A program made the translations under genes and the position numbers. From assembly GCA_020637445.1 (NCBI GenBank), contig JACJVZ010000001.1, positions 1,674,001 to 1,738,000 on the forward strand: a stretch of 64,000 nucleotides of DNA, read 5' to 3'. Positions 36,633-45,790 of the stretch are shown piece by piece; position 1 is the first letter of the stretch, and each line of letters begins with the position of its first letter. Source of the stretch: Calditrichota bacterium (GTDB lineage: Bacteria > Electryoneota > RPQS01). The notes beneath the pieces are model-generated. The model saw nothing but the letters and a program-made list of their open reading frames with translations. It was not told the origin of the DNA and did no database searches.

Positions 36633-39600
36633 ATGTTTATAAAGCGCAACCCTCTCCCCCTCCTCCTCATTTTGCTGGTTTCCGGTCCAGCCTGCACATT
36701 CGCAGGCATGTCGGGAACGTATGTGGTGGGCTCTGCGGGCGACTATCAGAACCTGCGGGAGGTTCTCGACACCCTAAACATCGAGGGCATGGCTGGCGAC
36801 GTTTATCTCAAGGTAACGGGATCGATTCAGATTGGTCCTTTTGAGATTGGAAATATTCCCGGACAGGCAGAAAATTCGCTATTTATTGCGCCCTCCAACA
36901 TACCGGCCCTGACATTGGTGACGACGGACACGACACAGCCAATCCTGTCCTTCACCAATGCCGCAAATGTCTATTTGACCGGCGCGATGCTAACCTCCCC
37001 TGCTGTTTCCCAACCTGCCATCCGGTTTGCGAACGGTTCACACGACATTACCGTGAAAGCTGGCACATTCAAGGGCCGCGGAACGGGGCGCATCATTGAG
37101 ATCAACGGTTCGGGCTGCGAGAACATTGTCTTTGAAGAATGTGACCTTCGCCGCGGCGGAGAAGCTGTTCGGATCGTTAGCCCGGGCCCGTCTGCTCGCG
37201 GGAATTCTTTGGTGCACTGCGTGATAGACAGCGTTTCACAGGGAATCTACTTGAGCCGTCAGACGAATTGCAGCATCGAGTATTGCACAATTTCACCCAA
37301 TGCGGGTGCAGCCGCAACGTGTACGGCGGTGTCAATCGCAACACAGGCCGAAACGGATAGCGTTTTTCTGGACGGCAATACCATCAGCGGCGTCGCTGCC
37401 GGCAGCGGATATGCGGTAGCAATCCGGCACAATCCCCTCAATTCGACGTCCTATTTGCGTGCAGCGAACAACTTCATCTACGGATTTCTGAATACAGGTT
37501 CATCTCAAGTTCGCGCGATCTATCTTTCCGGCGGTGAAAACCGAATCGTCAACAACAGCATCTTGGTCAACGACGTCAATGCAACAGGAACTACCTACGC
37601 TGTTTACAACGCTCTTTTGACGCCCGAGTCGGGACTTTCTCTTCAGAACAACATTCTTGTCAATCTCGAATCAACTCGTCCGGCGTACAACATTTTCAAT
37701 TTAACGGCGGCAGCGGCGCTTGAATCGAACAACAATTTGTTCTACGGAACGGGAGCTGCATACAAACTGGGCTGGCTAATCGAACCGTTCGTGACTTTGG
37801 GGGCATGGAAATCAGGCACGAGCCTCGACGGGGCAAGCAAAGAAGGTGATCCACAGTTTGTGTCAACGACCGATCTCCATTTGCAAGAGACTACTGAGCT
37901 TGCTCATCAAAACGGCGCAGTCGCACTGGACGTGCCAAAAGACCACGATGGTCAAATCCGTTTTCAACCGCCGGACATCGGTGCCGACGAATATACCTTT
38001 TCGGCACCCCCCCAAGACGCTGCTATCCTAAGTGTGATCGGAATGCCGCGGACTTTCCCGGAATATTCGCTGCTCCGGCTTGAGGTTTTCGTACAGAACA
38101 GAGGGTCGTCGCCGCTTGTGGACTTGCCGCTTCGTCTTTCGTATGACGACACTGCAAGAGCCGAAGTGATCGTCAATCTCCAGCCGTCCGCTTCGGACAC
38201 CGCACTTTTGATTTGGAGCACTGGAGCAAGTCATTCAAATGCGGCGCTTTCCGTTGAAGCTGTTCTTGCGGCAGACGCGAACCCGCTTGACAACGGACGC
38301 ACGTTTGAGCTGGCCGTCACTGGGCATCCGCTTGCAGGAGTTTATCGAGTCGGAGGATTCAACGCGGACTTTCAAAGTCTTTCGGAGGCCGGCGACGCTC
38401 TAAAAATGCAGGGAGTGGCGGATCCAGTAACTATTTACATTGCAGAAGGTTTCTACAGCGAACCTCTATTGCTCGATTCTATTTCCGGGCTCGGACCGAA
38501 TGCGACATTATCTATCCGTCCGGCGCCGGAGGCTGAAGGAATCGTAATGTTCGCACCCTCCGACGAGCAATACTCGGTTATGCTGCGAGACGTCTCTTAC
38601 GTCACGATAGAAGGGATCGTCGTTCAAGGTACAGAGAATTCACAGGACGTTGTTATTCTGAGCAACGGCTCGCACAACAACGTGATTCGAAATTGCAGTG
38701 TGACCGGAGCATCGATTCAACAATCCGGTTCATCGGCAATCTGCGTCTCACCCGGCTGCAATGGAAACCGCTTCGAAAATCTTCAGGTCGCGTCTGCGTA
38801 TAACGGTTTTCGGCTTGACGGAGAAAGCTCTACGGGTGACACAGGCAACGAGATACGGGGATGCACGATTCAAGACGTTCGCACGGGAATTCACGCTCTG
38901 TGGCAAGTCGATTTGCTGATCGAAACCTGTGAGATTTCCGCCGGATTCGAGGATGCCCCTTCGCCTTGTTACGGGATCAGAATCGGCTCGCTTCGTTCGG
39001 GCGACACCGTGCGTGTCTATGACAATGCGATTGCCCATTGCCTGTCGACGGGCAACCTCACCGGATTGTCATGCGAATCCGGCAGTGGGACTGTGCAAGC
39101 CGTTAACAATCGAATCAGTCAGTTTGAGCCGCGCACCGGAGGTATTTTGAATGCCGTATCGGTCGCAAGCGGGCTGGCAGAACTGTATTTCAACACGATC
39201 AGCATTGGCAATCTCGATTGCCAGCAGGTCACGGGGATCAGCATATCGGGGCACCAGACGGCGGTCTCGATGCTGAACAACATCGTCAGCGTCGAGGAGC
39301 CTGACGCCGTTTCCAGATTCATCGAGTGGACGGACGGCGAAATCGAATCTAACAACAACCTGTACGACGCGCCGGGAAGCAATACGCAATTCCGTTTCGC
39401 GCATTCTTCTTTGGACGGAGAATACGCCTCACTTTCTTCTTGGACGGAAACCACGGGACAGGACAGTTTCAGCGTGTCCACGGCGGCGGGATTCATTTCG
39501 GAAAGTAATCTTCACATTCGACCCGACGCATTCGGTCCGTCGAACAACGGTATACCACTACCGGGGTTTGCGACGGACATGGACGGTGAAACACGCGGAA

Positions 39601-41519
39601 CTCCGCCGGACATCGGAGCGGATGAATATGAATACAACGGCGCCATCACGGATATTGCCGTAACTTCTATCGAGCTGCCCGTTGTTCCGCTCTCCGCCGC
39701 GACAAGTTACAACCTGCTTACAGTGCTTCATAACGTGGGGCAGAATGATCTTGTCGGGGTTCCGGTCAGACTGTGTTACAATCTTGTGCCGGTGGATTCC
39801 CAGACGGTTTCCATCGCGGCAGGTCAATCGCATGACGTATACTGGAACTGGACGGCGCCCGACGTCAATTTGTCTTACGGCTCTCTTCGTGTAGAAGTGA
39901 GCGCTCCCGGGGACGCCGTTCCTGAAAACAACCAGCTTGAGCAAGCTGTCGTCGTGGCTGGCGCGCCGCTTGGTGGTTCGCTCAGGGTGGCTTCAGAAGG
40001 CGCGGATTTCGCGTCCTTGACAATGCTGGCCGAGCACCTTAAGTGGCGCGGCATCAATTCGCAAACGTCGGTGTTTCTTTCCGAGGGGAATTACACGGAA
40101 CCGCTCGTACTTTCCAACATCCCCGGCGCGGACAGCCTGCACCAGCTTGTCATCATGCCGGAGCCCGGGGCCGCGGTAACGATATCTGCTGAGAACGCGA
40201 ACGCAGTCATAGAACTCTTGAACACGGATTACACGGAACTGCGCGACTTGACGGTTGTTTGCGGCGAAAATTCTCAAGTGGGATTGTGCTTGGACGCGTT
40301 CTCCTGTCACAATGTCGTGGAGAACTGCACGATAATCGGCCCGGGAACGAGCTTTATCAATTCCGTCGGCGTGCAGGTGGAAGGCGCGGAGTGTCACGGG
40401 AATTTAATTGAAAACTCCCGGATTTCCGGCTGTTATGTGGGTGTTCTTTTGTCGGGCGACCCCGTTATGCTCTCGCAATCCAATGTTGTCATAGACAATG
40501 AAATCGACGACGTGTACTACGGAGTATGGGTGGATCATCAACGGAGCGCTCTGGTTGCCCACAATGACATTCGACCGGGAACATTGAACGGACCAGCTGG
40601 AGCGTGCTACGGAGTGTACGTGCTGCAGCTCGGAACGGGCGGCAGCGTGCGCATTGACGGAAACGAGATTCACGATTTCATCGACACGATGGGGCCGCGC
40701 ACGAATCGCGCCGCGGGAGTATATTCCGCGCCGGGAATTTCGTCGTCTGTGGAAATCGTGAACAACTTCATCTACGGTTTTTCGGGGCTCACGACACTGC
40801 GGACGCGCGCGATTTATTTGTCGAGCGGTTCGCACCTTGTGGCCAACAACAGCATCAGACTGGACGATGCTCCGGCCGACAACGAAACGGCGGGAATTTA
40901 CGTGTCCACGGGAACGCAGCACGAGATCTACAACAACTGCGTAATGGATTATGAGAACGACGTCGCGTCATATGCTCTCGACATTGAGTCAGCGGCAAAC
41001 GTCGTATCAGATTACAATTGCTACTGGGGAAATTCGAGTAGTTTCCGTGTGGCCGGAGTTGGATCGCAGGATTTTGTCGACTTAGCAAGCTGGGTGGCGA
41101 CGGGACAGGACGGCCGTAGTTTGGAAGAACATGCACGATACAATTCATCGAGCGATCTGCATATTCGACTAACGGACTCGACGATGTATGAACGGGGACT
41201 TCCGCTGCCGCAAGTTCTTTACGATTTCGACGGAGATTTGCGCTCGGATCCGCCGTGCATCGGCGCGGACGAATATGCATACCTTGCGGTACTTGACGCG
41301 CCGTCTAATTTGATCATATATTCTACAGACGGACTTTCCGTGACACTACAGTGGCAACCGGTTTTCGCGGCGACGAGCTACAGAATATTCGCCGGCGAAT
41401 CGATCACCGAACTACAGAATGCTCCGGTGGAATTCGGTCAGACAAGTGCAACTTCGTGGACGTGGGACGAGTCCTCATCACCGGATAACTTCCGGTTTTT
41501 CAGGGTGACAGCGGAATAG
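36633..41519 (+). CDS. Large secreted right-handed beta-helix protein with three tandem modules and CARDB-like spacers
   Basis: 1628 residues from the ATG at 36633 (a TTG lies directly before it). Signal peptide ends near CTFAGMSG (residue about 25). Three homologous modules start at about residues 28, 568 and 1114 (GTYVVGSAGDYQNL, GVYRVGGFNADFQSL, GSLRVASEGADFASL). Each has parallel-beta-helix coils (N-rich turns such as NNSILVND, VRNCSVTG, IENSRISG) and ends with a DIGADEY signature. The first two are followed by a CARDB-like domain (LRLEVFVQNRGSSPLVDLPLRLSY; NLLTVLHNVGQNDL). The third is followed by an FN3-like domain (about 1550-1628). No sorting tail is present. Likely a secreted carbohydrate-binding or -acting protein; no catalytic residues assigned. 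Confidence 0.85.
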   Translation: MFIKRNPLPLLLILLVSGPACTFAGMSGTYVVGSAGDYQNLREVLDTLNIEGMAGDVYLKVTGSIQIGPFEIGNIPGQAENSLFIAPSNIPALTLVTTDTTQPILSFTNAANVYLTGAMLTSPAVSQPAIRFANGSHDITVKAGTFKGRGTGRIIEINGSGCENIVFEECDLRRGGEAVRIVSPGPSARGNSLVHCVIDSVSQGIYLSRQTNCSIEYCTISPNAGAAATCTAVSIATQAETDSVFLDGNTISGVAAGSGYAVAIRHNPLNSTSYLRAANNFIYGFLNTGSSQVRAIYLSGGENRIVNNSILVNDVNATGTTYAVYNALLTPESGLSLQNNILVNLESTRPAYNIFNLTAAAALESNNNLFYGTGAAYKLGWLIEPFVTLGAWKSGTSLDGASKEGDPQFVSTTDLHLQETTELAHQNGAVALDVPKDHDGQIRFQPPDIGADEYTFSAPPQDAAILSVIGMPRTFPEYSLLRLEVFVQNRGSSPLVDLPLRLSYDDTARAEVIVNLQPSASDTALLIWSTGASHSNAALSVEAVLAADANPLDNGRTFELAVTGHPLAGVYRVGGFNADFQSLSEAGDALKMQGVADPVTIYIAEGFYSEPLLLDSISGLGPNATLSIRPAPEAEGIVMFAPSDEQYSVMLRDVSYVTIEGIVVQGTENSQDVVILSNGSHNNVIRNCSVTGASIQQSGSSAICVSPGCNGNRFENLQVASAYNGFRLDGESSTGDTGNEIRGCTIQDVRTGIHALWQVDLLIETCEISAGFEDAPSPCYGIRIGSLRSGDTVRVYDNAIAHCLSTGNLTGLSCESGSGTVQAVNNRISQFEPRTGGILNAVSVASGLAELYFNTISIGNLDCQQVTGISISGHQTAVSMLNNIVSVEEPDAVSRFIEWTDGEIESNNNLYDAPGSNTQFRFAHSSLDGEYASLSSWTETTGQDSFSVSTAAGFISESNLHIRPDAFGPSNNGIPLPGFATDMDGETRGTPPDIGADEYEYNGAITDIAVTSIELPVVPLSAATSYNLLTVLHNVGQNDLVGVPVRLCYNLVPVDSQTVSIAAGQSHDVYWNWTAPDVNLSYGSLRVEVSAPGDAVPENNQLEQAVVVAGAPLGGSLRVASEGADFASLTMLAEHLKWRGINSQTSVFLSEGNYTEPLVLSNIPGADSLHQLVIMPEPGAAVTISAENANAVIELLNTDYTELRDLTVVCGENSQVGLCLDAFSCHNVVENCTIIGPGTSFINSVGVQVEGAECHGNLIENSRISGCYVGVLLSGDPVMLSQSNVVIDNEIDDVYYGVWVDHQRSALVAHNDIRPGTLNGPAGACYGVYVLQLGTGGSVRIDGNEIHDFIDTMGPRTNRAAGVYSAPGISSSVEIVNNFIYGFSGLTTLRTRAIYLSSGSHLVANNSIRLDDAPADNETAGIYVSTGTQHEIYNNCVMDYENDVASYALDIESAANVVSDYNCYWGNSSSFRVAGVGSQDFVDLASWVATGQDGRSLEEHARYNSSSDLHIRLTDSTMYERGLPLPQVLYDFDGDLRSDPPCIGADEYAYLAVLDAPSNLIIYSTDGLSVTLQWQPVFAATSYRIFAGESITELQNAPVEFGQTSATSWTWDESSSPDNFRFFRVTAE

Positions 41520-41541
41520 CTTGCCTCACTGACAGGGTTGG

Positions 41542-41568
41542 AAGCCGCCTCTTCAGGCGGCTTTTTTC
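41542..41568 (+). terminator. Intrinsic terminator of the beta-helix gene
   Basis: Stem AAGCCGCCT (41542-41550) / AGGCGGCTT (41555-41563), followed by TTTT. Confidence 0.85.
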
Positions 41569-41666
41569 GTAAATTCGCCTCGTAACGGCTCCGGAAACCG
41601 ACGTGCCGGACTTGCCGTATCGAAGGGGAATTCTTATCTTGTCAGGGAATTACCAAGAGGATTGAT

Positions 41667-43211
41667 ATGAGTTCAGAATCAGCGACCGCTCCTTTCTCCA
41701 AACGCCTCTGCGACTGTCTGCAGGCTTCGCCGCGCACGCCGGTGGTTACTCGCGACGAAGCCGAAGAAAAACACTTTATGGACCGGGTTCGCGCCGGAGT
41801 TTACGGCTTTGGAACGGACATAGAAACTCCGTACGGCCGCAAACCGCTCCGGTATTTTGATTTCATCGCTTCAGGCAGGTTTCACCGGGACGTGGAAGAA
41901 GAAATCTCGGAGCGTGTGCTGCCGTTTATGGCGAATACGCACACAGAGAGTTCTTTTACCGGCCGTCATATGACAAGGCTGTTCGAAAACGCGTTTCAGA
42001 GAATCGCTGGGTACATGAACGCCAACGAAGACGACGTGGTGATTCCCGTGGGGTCGGGATCGACGGGGACGATTAACCGTTTGATTCACGTCTTGGGCAT
42101 GCGGCTTCCGGACCAACTCGAAGAGAAGTACAATTTGAGCCGGCACATTCCCGCCGAAGAGCGACCGGTTGTGTTTCGCTCGATGATGGAGCATCATTCG
42201 AACGACATTTGCTGGCGCGAGACGATTGCGGAAAATGTTTACGTAGAACTAAACGAGCACGGCTGTATTTGTCCGATTGATTTGGCGGAGAAGATGCAGC
42301 CCTACAAGCACCGCAAAGTCAAGTACGGCACGTTCAGTGCGGCGTCGAATGTGACGGGAATATTGAACGATTGTCACGCTCTGGCGAGAGTGTTGCACGA
42401 GAACGGAGCGCGCGCATTTTTCGATTTTGCCGCCGCGGGTCCGTACGTGGATATCGACATGCACCCGGCAGATGATCCACTGGGATATTTCGACGCGGTG
42501 TTTCTCTCCGTTCACAAATTCTTAGGAGGGCCGCGCACGCCGGGGATTTTGGTAGCGAACAAGAATCTATTTACGAACCGGGTGCCGGTGGAGCCGGGCG
42601 GCGGGACGGTGCTCTATACGTCGCCGTGGGATCATCGTTATCTTGCTTCGATTGCACACCGTGAAACGGGCGGAACTCCGCCGATTGTGCAGAGCATACA
42701 GGCTGGATTGGCGTTCGACTTGAAGGCCGCGCTCGGCGGAAAACGTATTGAGAGAATCGAACATGATTACATGGAACGCGCGCTGCGCGAGTGGCTCGCG
42801 AATGATCACATTTTGATTTTGGGATTGACGGACGCGAAACGACTCGGGGTGTTCTCGGTAATTTTCAAAGATCTGCACCACAATCTTGCGTCGGCGTTGT
42901 TTAACGATCTCTTCGGCATTCAGGTGCGCGGCGGGTGCATGTGTGCGGGACCGTATGGACACTTGCTTTTGCATATCGAGCAAAGCCACTCGGCGGAAAT
43001 TCGCGACCGATTGAATCTCGGGCATATTGGAGATAAGCCCGGCTGGGTTAGAATTAGCTTTTCGCCGACTGTCAGCGAAGACGAATTTCAGGCATTGCTG
43101 GAAGCCGTGGACTACATCAGCAAGCACGGGAAGCAGTACGAGTCGAAATACAAGCTGGTGGATGATACGGGCGAATGGGAATGCGAGGGGTGCGGAGTTG
43201 TGGTTGGATAG
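41667..43211 (+). CDS. Class V aminotransferase, cysteine-desulfurase-like
   Basis: 514 residues; AGAGGA lies before the ATG. PLP fold type I: YFDFIASGR near residue 62, FMANTHTESS, VGSGSTGTINRL, MEHHSND, the FDFAAAGPYVD PLP-Asp region, and the PLP Lys in SVHKFLGG (about residue 280). RGGCMCAGPYGH occupies the place of the active-site Cys loop of SufS/CsdA enzymes, so sulfur transfer is possible. The extension beyond about 470 ends in a Cys pair (CEGCGVVV). It is longer than SufS (about 410). No suf/isc genes are adjacent, so the physiological role is open. Confidence 0.82.
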   Translation: MSSESATAPFSKRLCDCLQASPRTPVVTRDEAEEKHFMDRVRAGVYGFGTDIETPYGRKPLRYFDFIASGRFHRDVEEEISERVLPFMANTHTESSFTGRHMTRLFENAFQRIAGYMNANEDDVVIPVGSGSTGTINRLIHVLGMRLPDQLEEKYNLSRHIPAEERPVVFRSMMEHHSNDICWRETIAENVYVELNEHGCICPIDLAEKMQPYKHRKVKYGTFSAASNVTGILNDCHALARVLHENGARAFFDFAAAGPYVDIDMHPADDPLGYFDAVFLSVHKFLGGPRTPGILVANKNLFTNRVPVEPGGGTVLYTSPWDHRYLASIAHRETGGTPPIVQSIQAGLAFDLKAALGGKRIERIEHDYMERALREWLANDHILILGLTDAKRLGVFSVIFKDLHHNLASALFNDLFGIQVRGGCMCAGPYGHLLLHIEQSHSAEIRDRLNLGHIGDKPGWVRISFSPTVSEDEFQALLEAVDYISKHGKQYESKYKLVDDTGEWECEGCGVVVG

Positions 43212-43623
43212 CGGAAAGTCCCAAATCGAAAATCCCAAATACCAATGGGCGGAGTTTGAAATAGCGAATAGAAAATAGGAAAGGCGGAGGGGTACCCGCC
43301 TTTGAATAGGTCCTTACAGAGGATGACAGAAAGTGGGGCCCGCAGCGGGTGCCGCCGCGATGGAAAGAGAGTGACTGCGGCGGGTTTTGCGAATTTGGTT
43401 TTTTCGGATTCCGGCGGGGAACCGCTACGCTAAATCCCCGCTCGGCGAGCAGGGATTCAACTGAGTTTGTCAGAAGCCCCCCTTAATCCCCCCAAAACCA
43501 CTACGTGGATTTTGGGGGAAATCAGAATACAATTCTGTGACACTCGTGGATTAATTCTTGAGTATACTTAAGCATAAAACGGACTATTAAATCCAAATTT
43601 AAGAGTGATCTTTGGGTAAGATC
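43212..43623. other. Repeat-rich intergenic region
   Basis: About 400 bases without a gene. It holds a terminator hairpin AAAGGCGG / CCGCCTTT (43280-43303) for the aminotransferase gene, the second copy of the 41-base repeat (43408-43448), and a near-perfect hairpin of C-rich/G-rich arms (about 43490-43521, CCCCCAAAACCAC ... GTGGATTTTGGGGG). Short self-similar phrases (GCGAATAGAAAATAG; CCCAAATCGAAAATCCCAAAT) give it a degenerate look. Confidence 0.6.
43408..43448. repeat. 41-base interspersed repeat, copy 2
   Basis: Begins ATTCCGGCGGGGAACC and ends GCTCGGCGA. Compared with the copy at 28065-28105 the stem A and its partner T are replaced by G and C, keeping pairing; the two other changes are in the loop. 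Confidence 0.7.
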
Positions 43624-44691
43624 ATGGATATTGTCGAATTAGCAAAAACTGTCAAGAAGCCTCTGCCGGGAACGGCTAAGGGGAAGATGTACAAGGGGTT
43701 TTGGACTCCGAGGCACATTACGCAGCTTGGGTTTGCGGCGCTGAATGTTTGGCTGGGGTTTCTGTTTTGGGGGTTCGTACGCGCGCTGGATGTCGGCGGT
43801 GACGGGCCGCTTCCGCCCCGGCCTGCCGGAGTTGAGGGCTGGCTGCCGATTTCGGGATTGATGGGAGTGATCAATTGGATTTCGGAGGGCACGATCAATC
43901 GCGTACATCCTGCTTCGGCCATTCTGCTGCTGAGTTTCATCGCGATAGCATTTTTGGCACGGAAAGCATTTTGCTCGTGGGTTTGTCCGATTGGAACGAT
44001 CAGCGAGGGACTGGCAATGCTCGGGCGAAAGCTGTTTGGGAAGACCTTTCTCTTGCCGCGCGGAGTCGATTACTCTCTGATGAGCCTGAAGTACATTACA
44101 CTCGGACTTTTTCTGTTCGCGTTTTTTGTGATGGGCACGGCGGGGATCGCGAAGTTCATGACCAGTCCGTACAATCAGCTCGCGGACGTGAAGATGCTTT
44201 TATTCTTCACGGAAATCGGGACAATCGGATTGATCGTGATCGGAGTGTTGTTTATAGGGAGTGTGTTCGTCGAAGGGTTTTGGTGCCGGTATATGTGTCC
44301 CTACGGCGCGATGCTGGGACTCGTGTCGTGGGCTTCGCCGCTAAAAATTCGGCGGAATATTGAGACGTGTATCGACTGTGACCGCTGCACGAAGGCATGT
44401 CCGTCGCGTCTGCCTGTGGCAACGAAGCCCCGGATCATTTCGCCGGAATGCACGGGATGTCTAAAGTGTGAATCGGCGTGCCCGATCAAAGATTGCATTA
44501 CACTCGCTCCGACACCGAGAACAAACGTAAACGGGCGGCAGCTTGCGCTGACGGTGATCGGCATTTGGCTGGCATTTGTACTGACAGCAAAGATTACGGG
44601 GGCATGGAACTCGTCCCTTTCGGATGCGGACTACCGTTATCATTATGAGCAGCGGGACAATCCGCAGTACGGACATCCGGGAATGGATTAG
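43624..44691 (+). CDS. NapH/CcoG-like membrane polyferredoxin
   Basis: About 355 residues from the ATG at 43624 (an in-frame TTG at 43612 is possible). Four to five hydrophobic segments enclose two CxxxCP motifs near membrane ends (CSWVCPIG, CRYMCPYG); two ferredoxin-type [4Fe-4S] clusters follow (CIDCDRCTKACP, CTGCLKCESACP) and then a last membrane segment. This is the pattern of NapH/NosR-C-terminal electron-transfer proteins, which pass electrons between quinol and a periplasmic or membrane partner. No nap, nos or cco genes are nearby, so the partner is unknown. It has its own terminator. Confidence 0.87.
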   Translation: MDIVELAKTVKKPLPGTAKGKMYKGFWTPRHITQLGFAALNVWLGFLFWGFVRALDVGGDGPLPPRPAGVEGWLPISGLMGVINWISEGTINRVHPASAILLLSFIAIAFLARKAFCSWVCPIGTISEGLAMLGRKLFGKTFLLPRGVDYSLMSLKYITLGLFLFAFFVMGTAGIAKFMTSPYNQLADVKMLLFFTEIGTIGLIVIGVLFIGSVFVEGFWCRYMCPYGAMLGLVSWASPLKIRRNIETCIDCDRCTKACPSRLPVATKPRIISPECTGCLKCESACPIKDCITLAPTPRTNVNGRQLALTVIGIWLAFVLTAKITGAWNSSLSDADYRYHYEQRDNPQYGHPGMD

Positions 44692-44717
44692 ACGTCAAGA
44701 CTGAATTTTGGAAAACG

Positions 44718-44745
44718 AACAGGCTCCCCGAAGGGAGCCTGTTTT
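44718..44745. terminator. Bidirectional intrinsic terminator
   Basis: Perfect 11-bp stem AACAGGCTCCC / GGGAGCCTGTT with a CGAA tetraloop, between the polyferredoxin gene and converging cydB. Confidence 0.85.
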
Positions 44746-44770
44746 GTCTGGACTAACCTAAGAGGAACGC

Positions 44771-45790
44771 TTAATAGCTATCGGTTGTCAGACGAACTTT
44801 GCCGCGGAAAACACGGTAGATAAAGATGGTATATGCAATCACAAACGGCATACCACCGAGCGCGATATAGAGCATGATCTTCAAAGTGAGCGGCGTTGAC
44901 GATGCATTGTAGATGGTAAGACTCAGCGAGGGATCGTTGCTCGCGGGAAGCATATTCGGGAATAGACTTAGCGCAGCGAGCGCGAAAGCCGAAGCGATGA
45001 AGCCTGAGGAAGATACGAACGCGGACACCAATTTGTCGGTTTTCACGAAAGCGTAAACAAGCACGGCGCAGAGCAAGAGCAAAACGGCGAACAGCCACGT
45101 CAGCGGATTCGCGGTCGCGCGATTCACCAAGCCGGGAACGGCATTTACCGCAATGATCGTGGTCACCGCGAAAAGGGCGACAGACGCGGTCCAAAATCCG
45201 GGAATTCTCGCGCGAGTTCTTTCGTGCAATTCACCTTCGGATTTCATGGCGAGCCAAATGCCGCCGTGAGCGGTGAACAAAACCAGCGTGAGAATTCCGA
45301 CCAACACCGAAAACGGATTAAGCAGCCCGAAGAATGTTCCCGCATAGTGTCCCGTTGAATCAAGCGGAACACCACGCAAGACGTTGCCGAGCGCGGTTCC
45401 CAGCAATATCGGCGGCAAGAGACTTCCGATCCCGAAACCTCGATCCCAGAACTTTCGCCAGGCCGGGCTGTCGACTTTGCTTCTGAATTCAATCGAGACA
45501 GCGCGGAAGATCAATGCAAACAGGAGCAGAATCAACGCAAGGTAGAAACCGCTGAAGACCGCGGCATAAACGGGCGGAAAGGCGGCGAAGAGCGCGCCGC
45601 CGCCGGTGATTAGCCAGACTTCGTTGCCGTCCCAGACGGGGCCGATGGAATTCATGTGAATGCGGCGCTCAGTATCAGTCTTCGCGAAGAAATGCAAGAC
45701 GCCCACACCAAAATCGAAGCCGTCAAGAATCGCATATCCAATTAGCAAGACCGCGACCAGAACAAACCAAATCGTGTTCAGATCAAGCAT
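44771..45790 (-). CDS. cydB: Cytochrome bd-type quinol oxidase subunit II
   Basis: 339 residues, eight or so membrane helices. N-terminal YAILDGFDFGVGVL, GPVWDGNEVWLITGGGALFAAFP, and FRAVSIEFRSK are the conserved CydB blocks. With CydA it oxidises quinol and reduces oxygen to water with high affinity in the inner membrane. AGGAGG for this gene lies inside the end of cydA, and the two genes overlap by 8 bases. Confidence 0.95.
   Translation of the reverse strand: MLDLNTIWFVLVAVLLIGYAILDGFDFGVGVLHFFAKTDTERRIHMNSIGPVWDGNEVWLITGGGALFAAFPPVYAAVFSGFYLALILLLFALIFRAVSIEFRSKVDSPAWRKFWDRGFGIGSLLPPILLGTALGNVLRGVPLDSTGHYAGTFFGLLNPFSVLVGILTLVLFTAHGGIWLAMKSEGELHERTRARIPGFWTASVALFAVTTIIAVNAVPGLVNRATANPLTWLFAVLLLLCAVLVYAFVKTDKLVSAFVSSSGFIASAFALAALSLFPNMLPASNDPSLSLTIYNASSTPLTLKIMLYIALGGMPFVIAYTIFIYRVFRGKVRLTTDSY

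Noticed and set aside
36350..36844. Open frame on plus across the start of the large beta-helix gene
   Set aside because: No ribosome-binding site, no motif, and out of frame with the convincing gene that follows.
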